A DNA stretch of 64,000 nucleotides. Origin: Phreatobacter oligotrophus. Lineage in GTDB: Bacteria; Pseudomonadota; Alphaproteobacteria; Rhizobiales; Phreatobacteraceae. The notes under the pieces were generated by a model. It searched no databases, was not told the origin of the DNA, and saw only the letters and a program-made list of their open reading frames with translations. The stretch lies in assembly GCF_003046185.1 (NCBI RefSeq), contig NZ_PZZL01000002.1, positions 496,001-560,000 of the forward strand, read 5' to 3'. The translations under genes and the position numbers were made by a program. Shown in pieces: positions 27,801-34,862 of this stretch; the first letter of the stretch is position 1, and every line of letters begins with the position of its first letter.

Positions 27801-28473
27801 ACAGGACCACCTCGCCGTCGAGGCGCGGCCGCCCCTCGGTGCTGGCGAGGCCCTCGACCTCGAAGCCGAAGCCACCGCCAGGACCGGCGGCGACGCGGAG
27901 TCGGGCGGCGAGCCGCCCGGCATCGGTGAGGCTGAGCAGCGCCGAGACCGGATGCACCGTCTCCCCCGCCACCGCCGTGCCCTCAAGGCGCAGCGGACCG
28001 CCCTGGCCGCGCGACTCGCCGGTCAGCATCAGGCGCTCGGCAACGAGACGCGCCGGTCCCTCGCCCTCGGCGACGGAGAGGCGGGCATTCTCGATGGTCA
28101 GCGCATCGACGGCGAAGAGGCGGCTCGGCGCCATGCCGCCGCGCAGGGTCACGTCGGCGTCGCGGATGTGGAGGCTGTTCAGCGAGGCCTGGCCGCGCAG
28201 CAGCGGCGCGATGCGCAGGTCGCCGCGCAGGCGGCCGATGCGGGCGCCGCCCTGTCCCTCGCCGATGGCGACGTCGCGGGCATCGATGCTGATCGTCGGC
28301 AGCAGCCGGACCGTCAGGTCACCGCCGATCCGCACCGGCGTGCCGAAGAGGCGCGTCGCCTCGGCTTCGATGCGCGGGCGATGGGCGTTCCAGTCGACGA
28401 GAAACGGCCCGACCAGCGCCGCCACGATGGCGGCGATGAGGGCGATGGCGAGGGCGAGCAGCGTGTTTTGCAA
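24892..28473 (-). CDS. AsmA-family protein, 1193 aa
   Basis: A single N-terminal membrane anchor (LLALAIALIAAIVAALVGPFLVDW) is followed by the AsmA opening (RPRIEAEATRLFGTPVRIGGDLTVRLLPTISID) and a very long beta-rich region typical of AsmA/YhdP bridge proteins that carry phospholipids across the periplasm. The last 120 residues are Pro/Ala-rich and probably disordered. AsmA-like C-terminal repeats lie at about 880-1060. The length is normal for this order. It is followed by ssrA on the same strand. Confidence 0.88.
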   Translation of the reverse strand: MQNTLLALAIALIAAIVAALVGPFLVDWNAHRPRIEAEATRLFGTPVRIGGDLTVRLLPTISIDARDVAIGEGQGGARIGRLRGDLRIAPLLRGQASLNSLHIRDADVTLRGGMAPSRLFAVDALTIENARLSVAEGEGPARLVAERLMLTGESRGQGGPLRLEGTAVAGETVHPVSALLSLTDAGRLAARLRVAAGPGGGFGFEVEGLASTEGRPRLDGEVVLSGGAGRLPWRLAGPVAVTPQALIIQRAEGQLGSGDRLVRATGSFRLGFGPGEGVEAVASILQADLDRLIEGPQRLPRDTLAALLAEAPALAAPAVPVTLSLEVAGLTIGAGAIGDLRGDIRADDSGWRIERLAARLPGDAAADIAGRLTLAGDVAFSGTLALQAARPAALMAWLDGQQAPAGTLDDPIRLATRVTADPGRLVLDAIDAETAAGRTTGRIALDVPALGRHALLAELSAEALDLDLLVRIARGAGARLDPATDTRLRVRAARASLAGLVARDLDLAVATDGRTFEAERLSIGDLAGFGMDLTGRLDGLGGPLLGRLSGRARAETVDGLVALLSRHAATRELAGWIRDRAPSLAGADLGLTFAASGRSALGLRIEGRVGEATVQLDAAGSGDPFAPRDLTGRVRLDLDAPRADRIVALVAGTPVAAAGSGAAKLTAEWIRADAETHRLSGTLTSGPTTITADFGRGRGGEGSLSATLRSTDIAPLMPLLGVPAELSGRLAARLDIAARAAAGVWRTDRAEGEIGGTRLAGRLSLAGHRLSGDLALGTLPAEAALALLSGPAWLIDAGAGEFAAAAFGGTVFDRLDTDVVVTADRLLLGSYPDLVGLKASLVRDGGRTRLAGLTAAMGPATVAADVTLDRSDLRTLASARVGLDRVPAALLWPGAEGTASVATDVTADGATPAALLAGLRGSGRLAFALTGLSGADPAALARVTRQAEIAQDLGRPMTDMAFGAALAQALDGRVAVPATPPAAINMSGLILRAASVTAAPAGGTVTWSGSVDLREGTLAAQVKIAPDPLRDAETMPVLAIRHDGALGGPDRVIETDDVSGWLGLRLVDRAALRIRMTESDRLERNRQRAFSRFTALPPPQVEIPMPPMPEPLAPEMFLPPRVTVPAEPSPEATPVPAPRPNAPRAAPTDLPSVVRRALDGRPVETPAPPAAPLSILPPLPPAVEVGPAPGMRR

Positions 28474-28554
28474 CGGACGGGCTCCGCGGCCGCAGTGCGA
28501 GGCCCGAATGTAGGGGATCGCACCCCCGGGCGGAAGGCGCGCGGCGCCGCGCCG

Positions 28555-29337
28555 TCAGCGCACGAAGCTGCCCTGGCGGCCGAAGCCCCAGCCGAAGCCG
28601 CCGGTGGGCGAGCTTGGCTGCAGCATCTGCACCGTCTCCGGCCGCGGGCGGCAGACGCGGCGCGTCCAGCGCGGGTCGTGGCGCGCGAGGTCGAGGTGGA
28701 AATGGTCGTAGTGGAAGGCGTCGGAGCCGGGGCCGAGCACAGTGGTGAAATGATCGCAGGCGCGCACGAAGATCTCGCGCAGGAAGCCGGATTCGGCCGT
28801 CTCGCCGCGCCAATGCTGGCGGACCACCACGGTGTGGCCGCTGTTCAGCACGAAGGCGAAGACGTCGAGGGCGTTGCCGAACGAATGCTCGGACATGCGG
28901 CCCGACCGGCCGCCGCGGATGCCGCGGCAGGAATAGGAGCCGGCCTTCACCTCGACCACGGCAGCGCCGAACCAGCGCTGGGCGGCCGGCTGCACCACAT
29001 TGTCGATCCAGCGATCGACGGTCGGGATCATCTGGCAGGCGAGGGTCTGGGGCCGATCATAGGAGACCTGGCCGCGGGCCTGGGCGGCGACGCGCAGCGG
29101 ATAGTCCATGCCGCAGGTGCCCGGGCCGTTGATGGCATTGGTGCGCTGGACGTAGCGGCTCATCTGCACGGCGCCGGAGGCCATGCAGCGGCTCTCGAGG
29201 TCGGAGCGCCACTGCTCGCGGCGCTCATAGGCGTAGCGGCCGCAGGCGGCGATCGACAGCACGATCGCGGCGAGGCCAAACCACTTCAGCGCCCGGCGGC
29301 CGGGGCTCTGTGTGCCGAACGCAACACTCATCGGCAA
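28555..29337 (-). CDS. Extensin-like family protein (M15-like fold)
   Basis: 260 residues. An N-terminal hydrophobic segment ending in IAACG may be a signal or lipobox. The mature domain has the extensin-like C-terminal signature: YPLRVAAQARG, GRSGRMSEHSFGNALDV and FHYDHFHLDLARH. The His/Asp pattern resembles D,D-carboxypeptidases of family M15, so a cell-wall role is likely. ATG 29331 is an alternative start two codons in. It precedes asmA on the same strand by 81 bp. Confidence 0.86.
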   Translation of the reverse strand: MPMSVAFGTQSPGRRALKWFGLAAIVLSIAACGRYAYERREQWRSDLESRCMASGAVQMSRYVQRTNAINGPGTCGMDYPLRVAAQARGQVSYDRPQTLACQMIPTVDRWIDNVVQPAAQRWFGAAVVEVKAGSYSCRGIRGGRSGRMSEHSFGNALDVFAFVLNSGHTVVVRQHWRGETAESGFLREIFVRACDHFTTVLGPGSDAFHYDHFHLDLARHDPRWTRRVCRPRPETVQMLQPSSPTGGFGWGFGRQGSFVR

Positions 29338-29489
29338 TTTCCGAAAATTCGCGGGAAGTCCCTAACGAGGCGTTCATCATCGCCTCTCCGGGTGAACGTC
29401 TCCCCAAGAAACGGGGTTAAGACTTCGTTCATGGTCTGCCCGGCGCCGGGACGCTTCCGTCCGCGGGGCCAATGGCCTAGTGGAAACCG

Positions 29490-30305
29490 ATGAGACGCGA
29501 CTTCGCCGACCCCGCCCTCCTGGATGCGCTCGCCTCGCTCGCGAGCCGGGCCGGCGCGCGGATCATGGGCCATTACGGCTGCGAGGCCATGGTGAAGGGC
29601 GACGGCTCGCCGGTCACCGCGGCCGACCATGACGCCGAGGAGGAGATCCTCGCAGGGCTCGCACAGCTCCTGCCGGGCGTGCCGGTGCTGGCCGAGGAAT
29701 CAGCGGCGGCCGGCCGCTGGCCTGCCTCGACGGAGGTCTTCGTCGCCGTGGACCCGATGGACGGCACCCGCGAGTTCCTGTCGCAGAACGGCGAGTTCAC
29801 CGTGAACATCGGCATTATCGTCGCGGGGCACCCGGTCGTCGGCGTGGTCCAGGCCCCGGCGCTCGACCGGCTGTGGATCGGCTCGCCGCTCGGCGCCGAG
29901 GCCATGGCGCTCGGCTCCGGCGCGAGCGTCGGTGCGGCCCGCGACCGCCGCGCCATCCATACCCGCGCGCTGCCCGAGACCGGCCCGGTCGCCCTGGTGA
30001 GCCGCTCCCATCCGGACGCGGCCAGCGAGGGCTACTATGCAGCCCGCGGCATCACATCCCGCCGGGCGGTGGGCTCATCACTCAAGTATACGCTGATCGC
30101 CGAGGGCGAGGCGGATGTCAGCGTGCGGTTCGCCTCCATCAGCGAATGGGACATCGCCGCCGCCCATGCGGTTCTGGCGGCGGCCGGCGGAACCATGACG
30201 CAGCCGGACGGCGCGCCGCTGGTCTATGGTCGCGCCGACCGCCAGTTCCGCACCGAACATTTCATCGCCTGCAGCGGCGCTTTCGCCGCGCGTCATCCCC
30301 TCTGA
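29490..30305 (+). CDS. cysQ: 3'(2'),5'-bisphosphate nucleotidase CysQ
   Basis: A 271-residue inositol-monophosphatase-fold enzyme. Metal ligands are Glu69/Glu70 (LAEESAA), Asp88 and Asp91 (VDPMDGTREF), and the Asp of SEWDIAAAHAVL. KGDGSPVTAADHDAEE and FTVNIGIIVAGHPVVGVVQAP favour CysQ over histidinol or inositol phosphatase. It removes PAP formed in sulfate assimilation. No cys genes adjoin it. Confidence 0.85.
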   Translation: MRRDFADPALLDALASLASRAGARIMGHYGCEAMVKGDGSPVTAADHDAEEEILAGLAQLLPGVPVLAEESAAAGRWPASTEVFVAVDPMDGTREFLSQNGEFTVNIGIIVAGHPVVGVVQAPALDRLWIGSPLGAEAMALGSGASVGAARDRRAIHTRALPETGPVALVSRSHPDAASEGYYAARGITSRRAVGSSLKYTLIAEGEADVSVRFASISEWDIAAAHAVLAAAGGTMTQPDGAPLVYGRADRQFRTEHFIACSGAFAARHPL

Positions 30306-30422
30306 GCGGCCCCTGCGAGAATCTGCCGCATGGCTGATCTGCGGCGCCGGCTGGCCGGGCGCCGCGCCGCCAAGGCAAGCCACCACCTATAAGTTGATCG
30401 AAGAGACCAACAATATCGTTCC

Positions 30423-30462
30423 TTTGGACCGATTCCAAACAGGAGTTTGGATTCGTTCCAAT
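30423..30462. promoter_or_regulatory. Two tandem palindromes upstream of the iron transporter
   Basis: TTTGGACCGATTCCAAA (30423-30439) and TTTGGATTCGTTCCAAT (30446-30462) are two copies of TTTGGA-N5-TCCAA(A/T), centres 23 bp apart. Together they also make a 17-bp inverted repeat with only two mismatches (30424-30440 and 30445-30461, loop AGGA). They sit 113 bp before the FbpA-type start, so iron-responsive operators are likely. An RNA hairpin ending cysQ transcription is the alternative. Confidence 0.65.
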
Positions 30463-30574
30463 GTTTCTGAGGCGTCTTGCCCACGCATCGGCCCGCTGTA
30501 GATTGCGCCCCATCGCGTCCGGCTTGCGGAAAACCGTCGCCGCGGCCGCCGACAGCCCCTTCCGGGAGACGTCC

Positions 30575-31609
30575 ATGACCTTCGCCCCCACCCGCCGCAC
30601 GCTGCTCGGCGGCGCCGCCCTTCTCGTCGCCTCGCCCGCGCTGCTGCGCGCCCAGACGCGGACGCTGAACCTCTATTCGTCGCGTCACTACGACACCGAC
30701 GAAGCGCTCTATTCCGATTTCACCAAGCAGACCGGCATCACCATCAACCGCGTCGAGGCCGGCGAGGACCCGTTGCTCGCCCGCATGCAGAGCGAGGGCG
30801 CGAACTCGCCCGCCGACGTTCTGATCACCGTCGATGCCGGCCGCATCGAGAAGGCGCAGAGCCTCGGCCTCCTCCAGCCCTTCGCCTCCGAGGCTCTGGC
30901 GAGCCGCATTCCCGCCAACCTGCGCGATCCCGACGGCAACTGGTTCGGCTTCTCGACCCGCGCCCGCGTGTTCCTCGTCGCCAGGGACAAGGTGGCCGAG
31001 GGGGCCATCGGCTCCTACGAGGATCTCGCCGACCCCAAGTGGAAGGGCAAGGTGCTCATCCGCTCGTCGACCAACGTCTACAACCAGTCGCTCACCGGCT
31101 CGGTCCTGGCCGCCCATGGCCCGGAGAAGACCGAGGCCTGGGCCCGCGGCGTCGTTGCCAACCTCGCCCGTCCCCCGCGCGGCGGCGACAGCGACCAGAT
31201 CCGCGCCGCAGCCGCCGGCGAGGGCGACATCGCCGTCAGCAACACCTATTATTTCGCCCGTCTCGTCGTCTCCTCGAAGCCCGAGGATCGCGAGGTCGCC
31301 GCGAAGCTGCGCGTCGTCTTCCCGAACCAGGCCGACCGCGGCACCCACGTGAACATCTCGGCCGCCGGCATCGCCCGCCACGCCAAGAACATCGATGCGG
31401 CAAAAGCCTTCCTCGAATATCTGGCCACGCCCTCGGCACAGCGCTATTTCGCCTTCGGCAACAACGAGTATCCGGTCGTGGCCGGGGTTGAGCCGCCGCC
31501 GCATGTCGCGGCCTGGGGGACGTTCAAGGTGGATCCGCTCAATGCCCGTGTCTTCGCCCGCAACAATGCCGAGGCGCTGAAGATCATGGACCGCGCCGGC
31601 TGGAAGTGA
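30575..31609 (+). CDS. Ferric-iron ABC transporter substrate-binding protein, FbpA/FutA-like
   Basis: 344 residues from ATG 30575, with GGGAGA upstream. A twin-arginine motif (TRRTLLGG) opens the export signal. The mature protein begins TLNLYSSRHYDTDEALYSDF and contains SNTYYFARLV near residue 223, where the paired tyrosines bind Fe(III). It captures ferric iron in the periplasm for the adjacent permease. Twin palindromes lie upstream. Confidence 0.9.
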   Translation: MTFAPTRRTLLGGAALLVASPALLRAQTRTLNLYSSRHYDTDEALYSDFTKQTGITINRVEAGEDPLLARMQSEGANSPADVLITVDAGRIEKAQSLGLLQPFASEALASRIPANLRDPDGNWFGFSTRARVFLVARDKVAEGAIGSYEDLADPKWKGKVLIRSSTNVYNQSLTGSVLAAHGPEKTEAWARGVVANLARPPRGGDSDQIRAAAAGEGDIAVSNTYYFARLVVSSKPEDREVAAKLRVVFPNQADRGTHVNISAAGIARHAKNIDAAKAFLEYLATPSAQRYFAFGNNEYPVVAGVEPPPHVAAWGTFKVDPLNARVFARNNAEALKIMDRAGWK

Positions 31610-31613
31610 CGGA

Positions 31614-33311
31614 TTGACCGACGCCTTTCTGCCCGCACCCATCACCGCCCGCATGCGCCCGGCCCATTCGGCCGGGCGTCGTGCGTTGCTGGCCGGCGCG
31701 ACGGCGGTGGCGGTGCTGGTGAGCGTGCCGATCCTCGCGGTCGCCGCGAGCGTGCTGCAGAGGGGCGATGGCGCGCTGAGCCATCTCGTCCAGACGGTGC
31801 TGGGGGAGATCATCCTCAACACGCTTGGGCTGATGGTCATGGTCGGCGCCGGGACGGCGATCATCGGCGTCGGCACGGCCTGGCTGGTGACGCTCTGCCG
31901 CTTTCCCGGATCGCGACAGCTCGAATGGATGCTGCTGCTGCCGCTGGCCATGCCGGCCTATATCATCGGCTATGCCTATACGGACGCGCTGGCCTTCGCC
32001 GGGCCGGTGCAGAGCGGGCTTCGCGCCCTCTTCGGCTGGGGCCGGGCGGACTACTGGTTCCCGGACATCCATAACCTGCCGGGGGTGAGCCTGATGCTGA
32101 CCCTCGTGCTCTACCCTTACGTCTACATCCTCGCCCGCGCGGCTTTCCTCGACCAGTCGACCTGCGTGCTCGAGGCGGCCCGGACGCTCGGCGCCAACCC
32201 CTGGGCCGCCTGCCTGCGGGTCGGCCTGCCCATGGCGCGGCCGGCCATTGCCGCCGGCGTGGCGCTGGCGCTGATGGAAGCGCTCGCCGATTTCGGCACG
32301 GTGCAATATTTCGGCGTCACCACCTTCACCACGACCATCTACCGGACCTGGTTCGGGCTCGGCGACCGGGTCGCGGCCAGCCAGCTCGCGACCGGCCTCC
32401 TCGCCTTCGTCCTGGTGCTGGTGGTGATGGAGTTCCTCGCCCGCCGCGGCCGGCGGTTCGGCGGCGGCGGCCGGCGGCACCGCATGCTCGCGCCGCTGCA
32501 GCTCTCCGCGCCGAAAGCGGCGGCTGCTGCCGTCGCCTGCGCGCTGCCGGTGCTGCTCGGCTTCGTTCTGCCGGTGATCGCCCTCATCCGCCTGCATGGC
32601 GACGGCGGCGACCCGTTCTTCAGCGAGCGGTTCCTCACCTTCGCCCGCAACTCCTTCCTGCTCGCCGGTGCGGCGGCGCTGATCGTGGTGACGGCGGCAA
32701 CCCTCGTCGCCTATGCCGGGCGCCTCGCGCCGGGGGCCGCGACCACCGCTGCCCTGCGCGTCGCCAGCATCGGCTATGCGGTGCCCGGCACGGTGATCGC
32801 GGTCGGTATCCTGGCGGCGCTGGGCGCCGCGGATCACGGCCTCGATGCCTGGACGCGCGCGACCTTCGGCCAGGGCACGGGCCTGCTCCTTTCCGGCACG
32901 GCCGTGGCCCTGCTCTACGCCTATCTCGTGCGGTTCCTCGCCGTTGCGACCGGACCGGTCGAATCCGGCCTGCACAAGATCCCCGGCTCGCTGGATGCAG
33001 CGGCGCGCACGCTCGGCGCCAATGCTGGCAAGGTGGCGGTGGCGATCCATGCGCCGATGCTGCGCCGCTCGCTGCTGACCGCGGCGCTGCTGGTCTTCGT
33101 CGACGTGCTGAAGGAGCTGCCCGCGACGATCATCGTGCGGCCGTTCAATTTCGATACGCTCGCCATCCGCGTCTACAACCTTGCCGCTGACGAGCGCCTC
33201 GCCCAGGCCTCGACCGGGGCGCTGGTCATCGTGGCGATCGGCATCGTGCCGGTGATCCTGCTGACGCGGATGATCGCGCGTGACACCCGCCGCGGCGGCC
33301 GGCCGGACTGA
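31614..33311 (+). CDS. Ferric-iron ABC transporter permease, fused two-domain FbpB-like
   Basis: 565 residues with twelve or so membrane helices and two EAA loops: EAARTLGANPWAACLRVGLP (about 185) and DAARTLGANAGKVAVAIHAP (about 460). It is therefore a fused dimer permease. It starts at a TTG 5 bp after the binding-protein stop; an ATG at 31653 is the alternative. The expected ATPase (FbpC) does not follow; the next gene is convergent. Confidence 0.9.
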   Translation: MTDAFLPAPITARMRPAHSAGRRALLAGATAVAVLVSVPILAVAASVLQRGDGALSHLVQTVLGEIILNTLGLMVMVGAGTAIIGVGTAWLVTLCRFPGSRQLEWMLLLPLAMPAYIIGYAYTDALAFAGPVQSGLRALFGWGRADYWFPDIHNLPGVSLMLTLVLYPYVYILARAAFLDQSTCVLEAARTLGANPWAACLRVGLPMARPAIAAGVALALMEALADFGTVQYFGVTTFTTTIYRTWFGLGDRVAASQLATGLLAFVLVLVVMEFLARRGRRFGGGGRRHRMLAPLQLSAPKAAAAAVACALPVLLGFVLPVIALIRLHGDGGDPFFSERFLTFARNSFLLAGAAALIVVTAATLVAYAGRLAPGAATTAALRVASIGYAVPGTVIAVGILAALGAADHGLDAWTRATFGQGTGLLLSGTAVALLYAYLVRFLAVATGPVESGLHKIPGSLDAAARTLGANAGKVAVAIHAPMLRRSLLTAALLVFVDVLKELPATIIVRPFNFDTLAIRVYNLAADERLAQASTGALVIVAIGIVPVILLTRMIARDTRRGGRPD

Positions 33312-33356
33312 CCGCCTCTCCACCCTTCGGGTCTGTTGGCCACAGGCCAAACGCAG

Positions 33357-33380
33357 AAGGGCCGCCGGATGGCGGCCCTT
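33357..33380. terminator. Bidirectional terminator between fbpB-like and porin-like genes
   Basis: AAGGGCCGCC (33357-33366) and GGCGGCCCTT (33371-33380) form a perfect 10-bp stem with a GGAT loop between the convergent genes. Confidence 0.8.
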
Positions 33381-33402
33381 GCGCAAGGTCAGTCAAGTCC
33401 GG

Positions 33403-34100
33403 TCAGTAGCGGGCGACGACCGCCGAGGGGCCGGTCGAGAACAGGTAGTTCACGCCAACCGTGACCTTGTGGGTGTCGAGGCGGACGCCGGGAACGCCGA
33501 ACAGCGTCCGCGATCCATAGTTCGCGTACTGATAGGCGATCCGGCCCGTCCAGTTCGGCGTGAAGGCGTGCTCTGCGCCGGCACCGACCGTCCAGCCGAC
33601 GCGGGTCTGACGTTCGTCGCCACCCACCGGGATAACGCCATTGTTGGCGGCGAAGATGCGCATGTCGGCGAAGGACACGCCGCCCGTGACATAGAGGAGC
33701 GTGCGATCGACCGCATAGCCCAGGCGGGCGCGGATCGATGCATCCCATGAGGTCTGCCAGCGCGTGCGGGTCGGCCCCTGGTCGAAGAAGCGGGATGCAC
33801 GGAACAGGAAGGCATCGGCTTCCACGCCCAGCACCAATGAATTGATCTGATGGTTGTAGCCGAGTTGCAGACCGAAGACCGGAGCGGTGGCCGAGCCCGG
33901 CAGCGCGCCGCCGCTCAGGGCACGAAGATTGGTGTTGGCGAGGCCGAGCCCGGCGCTGAAGCCACCATGAAGCCCGTCCAGCTGAAGCTCGGAGCGGCAA
34001 TGGCGGCGGCAACGGACGTCCGCGGTGCCCCGAGATCGGCAGCGGAGGCCGCCGAGGACAGCAGGATCGTCGCAACGGCAACGGTGGCGAAAGTCTTCAT
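33403..34100 (-). pseudogene. Outer-membrane beta-barrel (opacity/porin-like) gene with a frameshift
   Basis: From ATG 34100 the sequence encodes MKTFATVAVATILLSSAASA, a clean signal peptide, then AADLGAPRTS and SFSWTGF. The frame is lost at about 33968 and continues one base over as GGFSAGLGLANTNLRALSGG down to VGVNYLFSTGPSAVVARY at 33403. The rest is a standard eight-strand OmpA-like/Omp25-type barrel. A single missing base at TTC-ATGGTGGC would restore a family-like WTGFYGG. Pseudogene, phase-variable state or sequencing error are all possible. SD GGAG precedes the start. Confidence 0.75.
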
Positions 34101-34302
34101 CATGATCTCCGGCACATGGGTGCGCGTCGGAGCGCACCCCAGTACCAGATGCCATGGTTCGCCGATGTTTCTGAAATGTGGCAGCTCCGCAGGAACGGAT
34201 CCATCGTCGCGACTTGTTGCCTGGCGACAACAAATTCTACGATCTCACTCCGGGCAATTGCATCTGTCGCGGCCAATGCTTGATGGCCGGCACAGAAAAC
34301 CA

Positions 34303-34767
34303 TCAGCGACGCTCGCGGAAGAAGTCGCGCAACAACTCGGCCGAGGCGCTCTCCTGCAGGCCGCCATAGACCTCCGGCCGATGGTGGCAGGTGGGATCGC
34401 CGTAGAGGCGCACGCCGTTCTCCACCGCGCCGCCCTTGGGGTCGGCCGCGCCGAAATAGAGCCGGCGGATGCGGGCGAAGGCGATGGCGCCGGCGCACAT
34501 CGGGCAGGGCTCGAGCGTCACGTAGATGTCGCAGCCGGGCAGGCGCTCCGAGCCGAGCGCCGTGCAGGCGGTGCGGATTGCCAGGATCTCGGCATGGGCC
34601 GTCGGGTCTCGATCGGCGAGGGTGCGGTTGCCGGCGCGGGCGATGACGACACCGTCGCGGACGATCACGGCGCCGACCGGCACCTCGCCCCGCGCCGCGG
34701 CGGCGCGGGCCTCGGCCATGGCGATATCCATCGGCCTTTCCGCCCCCGAATCGCCCACTCTCGCCAT
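34303..34767 (-). CDS. tadA: tRNA-specific adenosine deaminase
   Basis: 154 residues. Zinc and catalytic residues are His58 and Glu60 (DPTAHAEILAI) and Cys88/Cys91 (EPCPMCAGAI). VGAVIVRDG and PEVYGGLQESASAELLRDFF are TadA-typical. It converts A34 to inosine in tRNA-Arg(ACG). It is divergent from the pseudouridine synthase gene. The 200-bp spacer to the porin-like gene holds no other gene. Confidence 0.95.
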   Translation of the reverse strand: MARVGDSGAERPMDIAMAEARAAAARGEVPVGAVIVRDGVVIARAGNRTLADRDPTAHAEILAIRTACTALGSERLPGCDIYVTLEPCPMCAGAIAFARIRRLYFGAADPKGGAVENGVRLYGDPTCHHRPEVYGGLQESASAELLRDFFRERR

Positions 34768-34862
34768 TCCCGTCCGTTCGTGCTAGATCGCCGCATTCCT
34801 GCCGGGGAGCCCGGCCGCGCACGCCGGACGGCGCCGCGACACTTCGATCCCACGAGACCACC

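Noticed and set aside
24892-28473. Long open frames on the plus strand opposite asmA
   Set aside because: GC-rich codon bias opens antisense frames. The minus-strand protein has a membrane anchor, an AsmA domain and a coherent family length; the plus frames are Arg/Ala/Gly/Ser filler without motifs.
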